64,000 nt of DNA from Parvularculaceae bacterium. Lineage in GTDB: Bacteria; Pseudomonadota; Alphaproteobacteria; Caulobacterales; Parvularculaceae. The notes under the pieces were generated by a model. That model made no database searches. It was not told the origin of the DNA and worked only from the letters and a program-made list of their open reading frames with translations. The position numbers and the translations under genes were made by a program. Of this stretch, positions 53,412 to 63,694 are shown one piece after another. How positions within the stretch are numbered: position 1 is the stretch's first letter; every line of letters begins with the position of its first letter. The DNA lies in NCBI GenBank assembly GCA_020446945.1, contig JAGRDS010000001.1, positions 122,554-186,553 on the forward strand, read 5' to 3'.

Positions 53412-55094
53412 ATGACTTCCGGAGAAACGATCCGGCGCGCGCGCTGGCGGGTTTGGGCGGTCGCGGCTTTCGCCCTGCTGTCATGCGCCGCTGGCGTCTT
53501 CTCCCTGCCGCCGCTCGATCGAGATGAATCGCGTTTCGCGCAGGCGACGGCGCAGATGCTCGAAAGCGGCGATTTCATCGCGATCAGGTTTCAGGCCGAC
53601 GAACGCAACAAGAAACCGGTCGGCATTCACTGGCTGCAGGCGGCGAGCGTCGCCGCATTCTCGTCGGTCGATGCGCGCGAGATTTGGGCCTATCGGCTGC
53701 CCTCAATCGCCGGCGCCGTTCTGGCGGCCCTTTTCACCTATTGGATCGGCGCGCGCCTGTACGGCGCGCAAACAGGTTTTTTCGCCGCGCTTTTGCTCGC
53801 GAGCGCGCCCGCGCTTGTCGGCGAATCGACGATCGCCAAGACCGATGCGATGCTGCTCGCAACGATCGCCGGCGCGCAATGGGCGCTCGTCCACATAGTC
53901 GCGGCGATAATGGAGAAACAAAAGCCGGCCCTTATTACAGTCGCCGGCTTCTGGATCGCCGTCGGCGCCGGCCTGCTGATCAAAGGCCCGATCATTTTGA
54001 TCGTCGTCGGCGCCAGCCTAGCCGCGATCGCCGCGCGCGGTTCGCGCTTTGAACTGCTGGCGGGCGTCAAGCCGCTCTTCGGCGCCGTCATTCTGATTGC
54101 GATGGCCGCGCCATGGGCGATCGCCGTCGACATGGCGACGGATGGTCGCTTTTTCGCGGAGGCCGTCGGCGGCGACATGCTGGCGAAAATCAGCGCCGCG
54201 CAGGAAAGCCACGCCGGCCCGCCCGGTTATTACCTCGCGCTGTTGTTCGCGCTGTTCTGGCCCGCCGCCGCACTCATCCCGGCCGCAGCGAGGGAGGCGT
54301 TCGCCGACCGAAACGACTGGCGATGCTGGTTCCTCATTTCCTGGATCGCACCCTCATGGATCATATTCGAACTGACGGCGACGAAACTGCCGCATTACAC
54401 ATTGCCGCTCTATCCGGCGATCGCGATTTTCGTTGCGCGCGCCGCGACGCGATATGACGACAGCCGGGGCGCAATGACGCGCCGCGCCGGCGCGGTGATT
54501 TACGCGCTGGTCGGCGCCGCCTTCGCTTCGCTTATCGTCATCGCGCCGCGCCTCTACCGGACCGGCTTTTCAACTTTCGACGGTGCGGCGCCGGCGGCGG
54601 GATTTGCGATCGCCGTCGCGGCTACGACGATCCTGTTCTGGCGCAGCCGCGCGCGCGCCGCATTGACCTCGGCGATCTTCGTTTCGAGCGCGATGATGTG
54701 GACGATTCTCGCCGGCGCCGCGCCGGAGCTTGACCGCCTTCACGTATCGCCCCGCCTGTCGGCTGCGGTGGAAGCCGCCGGCCTTCATCCATTGCGCAAT
54801 TCGGCGCCAAGCGTCGCGCTGGCCGGATATCGCGAGCCCTCCGCCATATTTCTGCTCGGCACGCATACGATTTTGACCGACGGACGGGGCGCCGCCGAAC
54901 TAGAAGACGACGCGCCGCGCGCCGTCATTGTCGAAAAGAGGGAGGAACCGATTTTTCTGCAAAGAACCGCCGAACTCGGTTCCGACGCCGAGCCGCTCGC
55001 CGTCATCGGCGGATTGAACTATTCAAACGGCGACGAGGTTCTCCTTCGCGTTTATCGCGTCGGCGCGCGAACGCAAAAGGCTGAGGCGAAATGA
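53412..55094 (+). CDS. GT39/ArnT-type membrane glycosyltransferase
   Basis: The protein of about 560 aa has a dozen membrane helices. It carries the GT-C signature in the first periplasmic loop (SLPPLDRDESRFAQATAQM with the Asp-Glu pair), then FQADERNKKPVGIHWLQA, IAKTDAMLL and LIKGPI, typical of ArnT-like lipid A or glycan transferases. It transfers sugar from a polyprenyl-phosphate donor to an envelope acceptor. ATG 53412 was chosen because upstream codons to 53364 are outside the conserved region; neither start has a good SD. It overlaps the next gene by 4 bp (ATGA). Confidence 0.9.
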   Translation: MTSGETIRRARWRVWAVAAFALLSCAAGVFSLPPLDRDESRFAQATAQMLESGDFIAIRFQADERNKKPVGIHWLQAASVAAFSSVDAREIWAYRLPSIAGAVLAALFTYWIGARLYGAQTGFFAALLLASAPALVGESTIAKTDAMLLATIAGAQWALVHIVAAIMEKQKPALITVAGFWIAVGAGLLIKGPIILIVVGASLAAIAARGSRFELLAGVKPLFGAVILIAMAAPWAIAVDMATDGRFFAEAVGGDMLAKISAAQESHAGPPGYYLALLFALFWPAAALIPAAAREAFADRNDWRCWFLISWIAPSWIIFELTATKLPHYTLPLYPAIAIFVARAATRYDDSRGAMTRRAGAVIYALVGAAFASLIVIAPRLYRTGFSTFDGAAPAAGFAIAVAATTILFWRSRARAALTSAIFVSSAMMWTILAGAAPELDRLHVSPRLSAAVEAAGLHPLRNSAPSVALAGYREPSAIFLLGTHTILTDGRGAAELEDDAPRAVIVEKREEPIFLQRTAELGSDAEPLAVIGGLNYSNGDEVLLRVYRVGARTQKAEAK

Positions 55095-56554
55095 AACGAT
55101 TCCTGTCCGCGCCCGGCCGGCTTTTCGCGTTTATCGCCGGCGCGCTATTGTTGTTGCGTATCGCGACGCTTGTCGTCAGCGACATTAATCTGGGGCCCGA
55201 CGAGGGACAGTACTGGTTCTGGGCGCAATCGCTTTCCTTCGGCTATTTTTCAAAGCCGCCCCTGATCGCCTGGTCCATCGCTGCGACGACGGCGCTGTTC
55301 GGCGACAGCGAATGGGCGGTCAGGCTCGCCGCGCCATTGTACCAGACGGGCGCTGCGTGTTTCCTGTACTTTCTGGCGCGGCGGATAGCCGGGCCGCGCG
55401 AGGCGTTGTGGGCCGGGCTCGCCTGGCTGACGCTGCCCGGCGTTTTTCTGTCGTCGATGCTGATTACGACCGACGCGCCGCTGATTTTTTTCTGGTCCGG
55501 CGCGCTCTATTTCTTCTTCCGCGCCAGCGATCCGCATGAGGATGATCACCGCAGGCGCTGGACGATAATGCTCGGCGTTGCGATCGGGCTCGGCTTTTTG
55601 TCGAAATACGCCATGTCTTACTTTCTCGTCGGCGCAGGTTTCGCCCTCGCCCTTTCGGCGGAGCGCCGTCGCGCATTCGGCCCTTTAAACCCGGTTATCG
55701 CGATCGCGATCGCTGCGGCGATACTGGCGCCGAATGTCTGGTGGAATGCGCAGAACGATTTTCAAACCCTCACCCACACGGCGGCCAACGCCGATTGGGG
55801 CCGAAGTTTCGGCCATCCCGGCGAGCTCGCGGATTTCTTCGGCGACCAGTTTGCAATTGCGGGACCGATCATGCTGGCGCTGGTTTTTCTCGCCGTTCTG
55901 TTCGCGCGGCGCGACCTGGCGAGGAAAGCCGACATGCAGACATTGCTGGCGATGTCGCTGCCGCCGCTCATTATCGTCGCATTGCAGGCGTTCATATCCC
56001 GCGCGCACGGAAACTGGGCCGCGGTCGCCTATCCGTCCGCGATCATTATGACGATCGTTTGGGCGCTGAACGACAAGCGCGCTTTCCTCGCCCTCAAAGT
56101 GAGCCTTGCGATCCATATCGCAGTCGGCCTCGGCCTATTGCTCGCCTTCGCCGATTCCGGATTCGCCGGCGCGGTCGGCGCCGATGCGGCGATGAAACGC
56201 CTGCGCGGCTGGGACCGGATCGGCGCACAGATCGAAACGCAAAGCGCCAACGCCGATGCGATCATGACGGACGATCGCGAGGTCGCCGGGGAACTCGTTT
56301 ACTACGCGCGCAAGGGCGAGCGCCTGGTCGCCTGGAACTCTAACGGCAAGATCGACAGTCATTTCGAAGCCTTCAACGCTTTTGATCCGAACCGCGATCG
56401 CCGCGTGCTTTACGTCACATCCTACGCGGATGCGCTTTTGATCAAGGAGCGCTTCGAAACGATTGAACCAATCGGCGAGGCCAGCGCACCGATCGGCAAG
56501 AACCGTACGCGCACGCTCTATTTATTCAGTGTCTCAGGCTTTATCGGCGAGTGA
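55091..56554 (+). CDS. GT39-family membrane glycosyltransferase
   Basis: The 487-aa polytopic protein has the Dpm-sugar-dependent GT-C loop NLGPDEGQYWFWAQSLSFGYF and SKPPLIAW, then TTDAPLIFFW and LGFLSKYAMSYF, the pattern of bacterial PMT_2 (GT39) proteins. It is translationally coupled to the preceding ArnT-like gene, and both probably use lipid-phosphate sugars. Its stop region overlaps the convergent GT2 gene by 14 bp. The acceptor is unknown. Confidence 0.91.
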   Translation: MKRFLSAPGRLFAFIAGALLLLRIATLVVSDINLGPDEGQYWFWAQSLSFGYFSKPPLIAWSIAATTALFGDSEWAVRLAAPLYQTGAACFLYFLARRIAGPREALWAGLAWLTLPGVFLSSMLITTDAPLIFFWSGALYFFFRASDPHEDDHRRRWTIMLGVAIGLGFLSKYAMSYFLVGAGFALALSAERRRAFGPLNPVIAIAIAAAILAPNVWWNAQNDFQTLTHTAANADWGRSFGHPGELADFFGDQFAIAGPIMLALVFLAVLFARRDLARKADMQTLLAMSLPPLIIVALQAFISRAHGNWAAVAYPSAIIMTIVWALNDKRAFLALKVSLAIHIAVGLGLLLAFADSGFAGAVGADAAMKRLRGWDRIGAQIETQSANADAIMTDDREVAGELVYYARKGERLVAWNSNGKIDSHFEAFNAFDPNRDRRVLYVTSYADALLIKERFETIEPIGEASAPIGKNRTRTLYLFSVSGFIGE

Positions 56555-57575
56555 CGCTCGCCCTGGCGCGGCGAACGAAAACCCGCCAGGGCACGAAGAT
56601 GCGGCGCAAAATCTTGAACGCCGCCAAAACGCCGAACTGCATCCACGCCACCGCGGCGACCATCCACATAAAGGGCGCGGGATAAACCTCGGAAAAATGG
56701 GTGCGAAAATAGCGCAGCATGCTCGCCGTTTTTCTCATCTCGACGAATAGGGGGTCGACGCGGCTGGAGCTTTTATAGTGCAGCACCGAAACATGCGGAT
56801 CGAAAAACACGCGCCCGCCTGCGGCGCGAAACCGGAGACAGAAATCTACATCCTCGACATGGAGGAAATAGCGCTCGTCCATCCCGCCAAGTGCGAAATA
56901 ATCGTTTTTCGGCGTCATGAAACAGGCGCCGGAAATGACCGGAAGGGCGATCACATCGTCTGGGCAGGGATCGCCGTGCAGATTGAAGCGCCGGAAATAA
57001 GGGTGCTTCGGCGCGAACCGATAGAGTTTCGTCGCCTCAACGAATGCGCGCCACGGCGTTAGCGTCGCGCGGCGCGAACCGCGTTGTTCGGCGCCGTCCG
57101 GATCAACGATTTTTGCGCCGATCAGCCAGGCACCGCCTTTCGCCGCGCCGTCAGCGGCGAGCCGCGCGGCGCCGCCGGGAGGCATAACCGCATCGGGATT
57201 TACGAACAAAAGCACATCGCCGGATGCAGCGCGCGCGCCGAGATTGCACGCGGTTGCAAATCCGACATTGCCGTGGCCGCTGACAAGTTTCACCGGCGTT
57301 GGCGCGCCCGTGTCGCCGATCGCGGCTTTGACGACGCCATCGGGGTTTCCGTTATCGACAAGTATGACTTCGCATACGCCGTCCTGACGGCGAAGCGCAT
57401 CGAGGCAGCGCCCCAGAACCGGCCCCGTGAAATAGGAAACGACAATTGCGGAAATTCGCGCGCGCGCGCCGCAGCGACCTGCGCCCTCGTTCAAATCGTC
57501 ATTGGCCGTAACGCCGTCGATCATGTCGCCGTTGATCACAAAATCCCCCCTGTCGCCGCCGGCCGACGCAACCAT
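56541..57575 (-). CDS. Family 2 glycosyltransferase (rhamnosyltransferase-like)
   Basis: From ATG 57575 the product is about 344 aa with a GT-A domain: ISAIVVSYFTGPVLGRCLDAL, VILVDNGNPDG, GNVGFATACNLGARAASGD, LLFVNPDAVMPPG and GGMDERYFLHVEDVDFCLR. A hydrophobic C-terminal segment (MWMVAAVAWMQFGVLAAF) may anchor it at the membrane. Similar to WbbL/rhamnosyltransferases of O-antigen synthesis. It begins 12 bp after the O-antigen-ligase-like gene on the same strand. An ATG at 57524 is an alternative start. Confidence 0.9.
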   Translation of the reverse strand: MVASAGGDRGDFVINGDMIDGVTANDDLNEGAGRCGARARISAIVVSYFTGPVLGRCLDALRRQDGVCEVILVDNGNPDGVVKAAIGDTGAPTPVKLVSGHGNVGFATACNLGARAASGDVLLFVNPDAVMPPGGAARLAADGAAKGGAWLIGAKIVDPDGAEQRGSRRATLTPWRAFVEATKLYRFAPKHPYFRRFNLHGDPCPDDVIALPVISGACFMTPKNDYFALGGMDERYFLHVEDVDFCLRFRAAGGRVFFDPHVSVLHYKSSSRVDPLFVEMRKTASMLRYFRTHFSEVYPAPFMWMVAAVAWMQFGVLAAFKILRRIFVPWRVFVRRARASVTRR

Positions 57576-57586
57576 ACATTGCAACC

Positions 57587-58834
57587 TTACGCCTTGGCGC
57601 GTCCATATGCCATTGCTGCGCCGAAAGCGGCAAGACACAAAATGGAAAGGCGCCAGGCCTGCCAGATGCTCGTCTCTGTCATGAGCGAGACGAGGACCGC
57701 GACCGCCGCGCCGCAAATCGCAGCCGCCGCCGCGCCGCCCGGCCGGGCGCGGATGATCGCCAGCGCGGCGGCGCAGATCGCAGCCGATAATGTCAGAACC
57801 CCCGGAACGCCGAGTTCAAGCCAAATCTGGAGAAACGCATTGTGCGGGTGGATCGGCATCGCCGGCAGACCGAAAGCCGGGCCGGGCGCCGCGATCAGGC
57901 GCTGCTCGGCGGCGAGCGCGCGCGCATAATCCGCGCCGCATCCCAAAGGCATGCACGAGGAGAGCGCCGTCTCGCCCGCCTCTTTCCAGATGACGACGCG
58001 CTGCGCCCAGGATGCGGGCAGATCCGCGCCGTCCAGCGCCGCGCCGACGCCGGCCGCGAACACTGGCGCAAACACCAGCAACAAGATCGACAGCGCCGCT
58101 ACAAAAAGCGTCGCCGTATTCGGCCGCGCAAGCGCGACAAGCGCCGCGAGAGAACCGGCGGCAATCGCGGCGTTGTTGGTGAAAATCGAAAATTGCGCCG
58201 AAGCGACAAACAGGATCGGCGCGAAAGCCGCGCCTAATACGCGAACGCGCGTGAGCCGCCAGATCAGGACCGAGGCCGGAAACACCAGCGGCGCCATCGC
58301 GGATGCGCCGCGGCCGAGTGAAACGAAATCTTTCCACCGCGCGGGAGACGTGTCGACGGGCGGCGTCACATCGCGCAGATAAGCCCCGCTCAAACCCTCG
58401 AAGAAAAGCGCCAGAACACCCGCAGCGACGGCGATGGAAAACATCGCGCCAAGTCGCGCGGCGCGGCGCGGCGACGCATTCAGCGCTTCGAATATCAAGG
58501 CGCCCGACGCCGCAAGAGCGGAGAAAACGGTGAGTGCGAGCCAGGCCGCGTCGGCCGCCGATTGCGACCAGGCGCCGGTGATCGCGATCCAGATGCAAAA
58601 TGCGCCGCCCGACCAGGCGGCGATCGAAAGCGCGCGCGCGCGCAGACCGCGCGGGAAAACCAATGACGCCGCGCCCCGCCAGGTCTCGCGTCGAAGCCCG
58701 ACCGCTATCGCCATGAAGGCGACGCTCGGCGCGAGTCCGCGATGGCCCATAACCGTCAGCCAGGCGACGGCGAAAAACGCGACGGCGAACATCGCGTCGA
58801 TCAAACGGTCGAGGCGTGCGCTTTTCGGAGTCAA
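57587..58834 (-). CDS. O-antigen ligase-like (Wzy_C) membrane protein
   Basis: The 415-aa polytopic protein has about 12 membrane helices. A large periplasmic loop ends in [19 protein letters not shown], the Wzy_C signature. These proteins ligate or polymerise lipid-linked glycans at the periplasmic side; ligase or polymerase is not decided. The start TTG 58834 overlaps the thrS stop as TTGA, a less common analogue of ATGA coupling; ATG 58792 is an alternative. It is followed by the rhamnosyltransferase-like gene. Confidence 0.86.
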   Translation of the reverse strand: MTPKSARLDRLIDAMFAVAFFAVAWLTVMGHRGLAPSVAFMAIAVGLRRETWRGAASLVFPRGLRARALSIAAWSGGAFCIWIAITGAWSQSAADAAWLALTVFSALAASGALIFEALNASPRRAARLGAMFSIAVAAGVLALFFEGLSGAYLRDVTPPVDTSPARWKDFVSLGRGASAMAPLVFPASVLIWRLTRVRVLGAAFAPILFVASAQFSIFTNNAAIAAGSLAALVALARPNTATLFVAALSILLLVFAPVFAAGVGAALDGADLPASWAQRVVIWKEAGETALSSCMPLGCGADYARALAAEQRLIAAPGPAFGLPAMPIHPHNAFLQIWLELGVPGVLTLSAAICAAALAIIRARPGGAAAAAICGAAVAVLVSLMTETSIWQAWRLSILCLAAFGAAMAYGRAKA

Positions 58835-60819
58835 ATATTGTCCCTGCGAAGGTCGGGCGGCGTCGCCTCCGCGACAAGCGCCGCGATGATCGCGTCCAGT
58901 TCCACGACTTGCTGATCGTTCGATCCGAGACGGCGTACGGAGACCTTGCGTTCCTGCGCTTCGCGCGCGCCGACGACGAGTATCGCCGGAACCTTGGCGT
59001 GCGAATGTTCGCGAACCTTATAATTGATCTTTTCGTTGCGAAGGTCGCTTTCGGCGCGGATTCCCGCCGCCGTCAATGCGCGCTCGACCTCGCGCGCATA
59101 ATTATCCGCCTCGGAGGTGATCGTCGCAACGACAGCCTGTTGCGGGACGAGCCAGAAAGGAAGCCGGCCGGCGTAATGCTCGATCAATATGCCGATGAAC
59201 CGCTCATAACTGCCGAAAATCGCGCGGTGCAGCATGATCGGGCGCTGTCGCGCGCCGTCTTCCGCGACATAGCTCGCATCAAGACGCGCGGGCAGCACCC
59301 TGTCGGACTGGATCGTGCCGACCTGCCAGGTCCGGCCGATCGCATCCGTCAGATGCCATTCGAGCTTCGGGGCGTAAAACGCACCCTCGCCCGGCAATTC
59401 CTCCCAGCCATACTCGTCATTGGCGAGACCGGCGGCGATAACGGCGTCGCGCAACTCCGCCTCGGCCACATCCCAGTCCTCGTCCGACCCGAAACGGTTT
59501 TCAGGCCGCAAGGCGAGCTTGATCGCATATTTTTCAAAACCGAGATCGCGATAGACGCGATCGGCGAGCTTGCAGAAACTGCGCACCTCATCGACGATCT
59601 GATCTTCCCGGCAGAAGATGTGCCCGTCATCCTGCGTGAACTGGCGCACGCGCATCAGCCCGTGTAGCGCGCCATGCGGTTCGTTGCGATGACAGCAGCC
59701 GTTTTCATAAATCCGTATCGGAAGGTCGCGATAGGATTTGACGCCCTGCTTGACGATAAGGATATGGGCCGGACAGTTCATCGGCTTTAACGCCATCAGG
59801 TCGGCCTCGCCGGACAGCACCGGCGCTTCATCCTCTGTGGACGGAATTTCATCGGGAACGACGAACATGTTCTCGCGATACTTGCCCCAATGGCCAGACT
59901 GCTCCCATTGGCGCGCATCCATCAATTGCGGCGTCTTGACTTCGCTATAGCCGACCGCGTCGATCCGCCGGCGCATATAGGCCTCAAGCTGGCGCCATAT
60001 GAGATACCCTTTCGGGTGCCAGAAAACCGAGCCTTGCGCCTCGGACTGCAAATGAAACAGGTCAAGTTCGCGCCCAAGCTTTCGATGGTCGCGCTTTTCC
60101 GCCTCCTCAAGGCGGTGCAAATACGCCTTGAGGTCTTTGTCATTCGTCCATGCGGTTCCGTAAATGCGTTGCAGCATAGCGTTGCGATGATCGCCGCGCC
60201 AATAAGCGCCGGCGACCTTCATCAGCTTGAACGCCTTGCCGATATGCCTGGTCGATGGAAGATGCGGGCCGCGGCACAGATCATGCCATTCGCCGTGCCA
60301 GTACAGTTTAATATCTTCGCCGGCCGGCAGGTCGGCGATAATTTCAGCCTTGTAGTTTTCGCCGATCGATTTGAAATGATCGATCGCCTTGTTGCGGTCC
60401 CAGACTTCTTTGCGGGTCTGCCTGTCCTCATCGACGATTTGCGCCATGCGCTTTTCGATCGCCGCCAGATCATCGGTCGAGAAAGGTTCATCGCGCGCAA
60501 AATCGTAAAAGAACCCGTCCTCGATATTCGGTCCGATCGTCACCTGGGTGCCCGGAAAAAGCTCCTGCACCGCCTGCGCCATCAGATGCGCTGCGTCATG
60601 GCGAATAAGCTCAAGCGCGTCCGCGCCGTCATCGCGGGTGACGATTTCAATGCGCGCATCCTCATCGACCGTCTCGAAAAGGTCGGACAAAACGCCGTCG
60701 ACGCGCATCGCGATCGCTTTTTTTGCGAGCGATTTCGAGATTGATCCCGCGATTTCGGTTCCCGTGACGGCGCCGTCAAAACGGCGAACGGATCCATCGG
60801 GGAGCGTTATGGCGACCAT
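58831..60819 (-). CDS. thrS: Threonyl-tRNA synthetase
   Basis: The 662-aa class II synthetase has the TGS domain (1-60), editing domain with [11 protein letters not shown], the catalytic core with MNCPAHILI (Zn-binding Cys), [20 protein letters not shown] (His), [22 protein letters not shown] (in pieces) and a C-terminal anticodon-binding domain ([15 protein letters not shown]). It charges tRNA-Thr and clears mischarged serine. ATG 60819 is 4 bp after the ATP-grasp gene stop. No T-box or leader structure is seen. Confidence 0.97.
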   Translation of the reverse strand: MVAITLPDGSVRRFDGAVTGTEIAGSISKSLAKKAIAMRVDGVLSDLFETVDEDARIEIVTRDDGADALELIRHDAAHLMAQAVQELFPGTQVTIGPNIEDGFFYDFARDEPFSTDDLAAIEKRMAQIVDEDRQTRKEVWDRNKAIDHFKSIGENYKAEIIADLPAGEDIKLYWHGEWHDLCRGPHLPSTRHIGKAFKLMKVAGAYWRGDHRNAMLQRIYGTAWTNDKDLKAYLHRLEEAEKRDHRKLGRELDLFHLQSEAQGSVFWHPKGYLIWRQLEAYMRRRIDAVGYSEVKTPQLMDARQWEQSGHWGKYRENMFVVPDEIPSTEDEAPVLSGEADLMALKPMNCPAHILIVKQGVKSYRDLPIRIYENGCCHRNEPHGALHGLMRVRQFTQDDGHIFCREDQIVDEVRSFCKLADRVYRDLGFEKYAIKLALRPENRFGSDEDWDVAEAELRDAVIAAGLANDEYGWEELPGEGAFYAPKLEWHLTDAIGRTWQVGTIQSDRVLPARLDASYVAEDGARQRPIMLHRAIFGSYERFIGILIEHYAGRLPFWLVPQQAVVATITSEADNYAREVERALTAAGIRAESDLRNEKINYKVREHSHAKVPAILVVGAREAQERKVSVRRLGSNDQQVVELDAIIAALVAEATPPDLRRDNI

Positions 60820-60823
60820 GGCA

Positions 60824-61675
60824 TCACTTCAATTTTGACAGCAACGCACCGGCGAGACGCGCGGCGGCCAAGGGGCAATAGGTGAAAAAGAGTTCCGGTT
60901 CAACGAGTTCGACCTCCATCAGGATGAGGTGGCGCGCCGTCACGACGGCGTCGATCCGAGCGTATAGCGGCGCGCCGGGGCAGGATTTGAGGATTGCGCC
61001 GGCCTCTTCCGCCATCCATTGCGCCGGCTCGATCAACTGCGACGTACCCCCATATTCGGCCTGAATGCGGATGTCTCCGGCCTTCGCCCGCTTGAGTACG
61101 GCATGGGAAAACGCGCCGTCGATAAAAATGAAGGACGTTTCGCCCATCGTCTCGATTTCAGGGATGAACGCCTGCGTCAGGCCGTCTTCGCCGTCCAGCG
61201 CCACCGCTGCGCGCGCCAGCGATTCAGGCGCCTCGCGCGCGACGCGCGTCAATCCGCGCGCCGTGCCGCCGTAAACAGGCTTCACGATCGCCTCGTCCAG
61301 CCCGAGCGCATCCATCGCAGAGGCGATCGCCGCCGCATCCGGCGCGACGCGCCGCGTCGCCGGCGTCGCGATCCCCATCGAGGCAAGCTCCAGCAGGTAG
61401 AGCTTGCCCATGCTCCAGCGCAACAGGTCGGGCGCGTTGAACAAAGGCCCTTGCGCGGCGACTTTGTCGATCCAGGCGGCGAATTCGCGCGGATACGGAT
61501 AATAGTCCCATGTCGAGCGTATGATCGTCGCATCGCCTTCGGCGAAGGGCGCGAAATCGCCGTTCCAGGGGGCGGCGGCGACATCGGCGCCAAGGCGTTG
61601 GAGCGCGTTGGCGAAAACGAGGTCGCTTTCGGTGAGCGATGGATCGGTGCGGCAGGTGGCGATGACGATTTTCAA
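60824..61675 (-). CDS. ATP-grasp enzyme of unknown substrate
   Basis: The 283-aa protein begins [18 protein letters not shown] and has [15 protein letters not shown]. The ATP-grasp core shows [35 protein letters not shown] and a C-terminal metal-binding [13 protein letters not shown]. It resembles glutathione-synthetase-like or DcsG-type ATP-grasp ligases, which join a carboxylate to an amine or thiol. The start is TTG 61675 with GGGAC upstream. It precedes thrS in the same unit. The substrate cannot be inferred. Confidence 0.88.
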   Translation of the reverse strand: MKIVIATCRTDPSLTESDLVFANALQRLGADVAAAPWNGDFAPFAEGDATIIRSTWDYYPYPREFAAWIDKVAAQGPLFNAPDLLRWSMGKLYLLELASMGIATPATRRVAPDAAAIASAMDALGLDEAIVKPVYGGTARGLTRVAREAPESLARAAVALDGEDGLTQAFIPEIETMGETSFIFIDGAFSHAVLKRAKAGDIRIQAEYGGTSQLIEPAQWMAEEAGAILKSCPGAPLYARIDAVVTARHLILMEVELVEPELFFTYCPLAAARLAGALLSKLK

Positions 61676-61784
61676 TTGAGCGTCCCACGCGAAGACGCCG
61701 ACAAATCAAGCGCCGAAAGATTTTAATCGAATATTTCGCTGACAGACGCAATCCGCGACAAGGTTGATTTGCGTTGTCGCGCAT

Positions 61785-62594
61785 TCATGCGCGGGACAGA
61801 AAAATTTTGGCTTCGATCGGCATAGTCGTCGGCGCTGCGCCGAATGCGCGGCCAAACGCCTCTTCGAGCGCTTTGCGGAATTCTTCCGGATCGACGCCGC
61901 CGCGCGCCCTGATTTCGTCAATCAGCGCGTTGCCGAAAACGGCGCCGCGCGCGAATGAAGCCCAATCCTCGACCCGCGCGCGACGCGGCGCAATCTCGCA
62001 TGCGCTGTCGGAAAATCCGCCGGACCCAAGATCTTTCAGGATTTTGCTTCTGTCGCCATACGCGAACGGCACGCGGTAAAACTGCGGGGGGTCTTCCGGA
62101 AAGAACGCCGCACAGCAATCGCATGCGATCTGAGAGAACGGGTTTTCAGCGTTGCCCGACCAGACATTGAACAGATAGGCGCCGCCCGGTTTCAGGACGC
62201 GGCGCGCCTCGCGGAAAGCGGCCGCCTTATCTGGAAAAAACATGACGCCGAACTGGCAAACAATGAGATCGAAACTGTTATCGGCGTAATTTAGCGCCAT
62301 CGCATCGGCATCCGCGAATTCGATGTTTTCGCCATTGTCGAACTTTGCGCGCGCAATCTCGATCATTGGCGGATTGAGATCGGTTGCGACGAGTTCAGCG
62401 CCTTCTGCAAGCGCATCACGCAGTTTCCGGGTGACGATGCCGGTTCCCGCCGCCAGTTCCAAAACGCGAAGCGGCTTCAACGCCGCCGCGCGGCGCGCCA
62501 GGTCGGCGGCGTAATCCGCGAAAAGAACGGGGCCGAGGCCGCGATCGTAATTGGCCGGAATATCGCCGATGAATTTCGCCGGATCATATGTCAT
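61785..62594 (-). CDS. Class I SAM-dependent methyltransferase
   Basis: The 269-aa protein has motif I VLELAAGTGIVTRKL, LVATDLNPPMIEIA, FADADAMALNY, VCQFGVMFFPDKAAAFREAR and LKPGGAYLFNVW, a ubiquinone/menaquinone-methyltransferase-like core acting on small molecules. It overlaps the yidD stop by 4 bp (ATGA). No pathway partner is adjacent. Confidence 0.92.
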   Translation of the reverse strand: MTYDPAKFIGDIPANYDRGLGPVLFADYAADLARRAAALKPLRVLELAAGTGIVTRKLRDALAEGAELVATDLNPPMIEIARAKFDNGENIEFADADAMALNYADNSFDLIVCQFGVMFFPDKAAAFREARRVLKPGGAYLFNVWSGNAENPFSQIACDCCAAFFPEDPPQFYRVPFAYGDRSKILKDLGSGGFSDSACEIAPRRARVEDWASFARGAVFGNALIDEIRARGGVDPEEFRKALEEAFGRAFGAAPTTMPIEAKIFLSRA

Positions 62595-62902
62595 TCGTTT
62601 CCATCCGCCTTTCTTTCACGCCATGACCAATCGCCATAGCGCCAGACGCGCCAGCCGCGATCCGGCAATTCGTCAGGGACCGGATCAAATCCGTGAGAAC
62701 CGAAAGGATGACAACGCGCAAGGCGCGAAACGGTCAGCCACAGCCCCTTATGCGCGCCGAACCTCCCGAACGCATCGGCGGAATATTCAGAACAGGTCGG
62801 AAGATGCCGGCAACGCGCGCCGAACAGGTGGAAAACCGGCGACAGCGTGCGCTTGTAAATTGCAAGAGCCGCAATCGCGAGATGCGCAGGCAGGGAAGTC
62901 AT
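62591..62902 (-). CDS. yidD: Membrane protein insertion efficiency factor YidD
   Basis: The 103-aa protein has the family signature CRHLPTCSEYSADAFGRFG and CHPFGSHGFDPVP, after an amphipathic N-terminus (LAIAALAIYKRTLSPVF). YidD supports YidC-dependent insertion of inner-membrane proteins. It usually sits with rnpA and yidC, but here it stands between a DUF899 gene and a methyltransferase, a detached arrangement seen in some alphaproteobacteria. It starts 9 bp after the DUF899 stop. Confidence 0.95.
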   Translation of the reverse strand: MTSLPAHLAIAALAIYKRTLSPVFHLFGARCRHLPTCSEYSADAFGRFGAHKGLWLTVSRLARCHPFGSHGFDPVPDELPDRGWRVWRYGDWSWRERKADGNE

Positions 62903-62911
62903 AAGGACCGA

Positions 62912-63508
62912 TCAATCTTTCAGGTTATCGCCGCCGTCGTCCATTTTCTGCGGACGGCGCCAATAGTGAAACTGCGGCGTCCATTCGTCCTGGCCGACGC
63001 CGCCAAGCGCCAGAAGGTGCCACATCGGAGAATAAAGATCGCCGGGGCCGAAAGCGGTGCGGCCGCGCCGCATGATGCGCCCGTCGTGCAATTCATAAAC
63101 AGCCGCACCCGGACAATTTTCATAGCCGGCCATTTTGCATTGCTCATCCATATAGGCGCCGCCGCCATGGCTCGCCATGCGAAAACGCCAGCCGCGATCC
63201 TGCGCGAGACGGCGCTGCGTTTCGGGCGGATCCTTTGATGCAAGAACGACGGACATCGCATCTTCAAGATGGGGAAGAATGCCGTTCAGCCCGTCCGCCC
63301 ACAAGGTGCAGTAGCGACACCCCTGCCCCATATTGTGAATGACGAGCAGCTGCTCGCGACTGGCGAAAAGTCCGGAAAGGCGCGCCTTTCCGGCAAGCGT
63401 TTCAAACTCATAGTCGCCGATGGCGACCGGCGTTTGCGCCTTGCGCAGCGCGGCGAGCTTCAACGCCTTTTCCATCAATTCGATTTCGAGATTTTCGATT
63501 TCCGACAT
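62912..63508 (-). CDS. DUF899 thioredoxin-like protein
   Basis: The 198-aa protein has a thioredoxin-like fold with a CxxC in GQGCRYCTLWADG (Cys64, Cys67), preceded by LSGLFASREQLLVIHNMG. WRFRMASHGGGAY and FGPGDLYSPMWHLLALG follow, all typical of DUF899. The CxxC suggests redox activity, but no substrate is known. AAGGCG lies upstream of ATG 63508. It heads a run of minus-strand genes including yidD. Confidence 0.9.
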   Translation of the reverse strand: MSEIENLEIELMEKALKLAALRKAQTPVAIGDYEFETLAGKARLSGLFASREQLLVIHNMGQGCRYCTLWADGLNGILPHLEDAMSVVLASKDPPETQRRLAQDRGWRFRMASHGGGAYMDEQCKMAGYENCPGAAVYELHDGRIMRRGRTAFGPGDLYSPMWHLLALGGVGQDEWTPQFHYWRRPQKMDDGGDNLKD

Positions 63509-63694
63509 GGACCAGCGCCTTTCCGGAGAACGCCGAGCATAGCCCCTGGCGCGCGACAGGTAAAATTCCAGCTCGTCCGGCGCGATGGACTTATTTTCGT
63601 CTCGTTCCGGTATAGTTTAGCGATCGGCGGGGCCATCGCCGGCTGTGGGCATGTTCGGCGCCGGCCTCGCGCCGCGAACTTTGTGGAGACTGGG

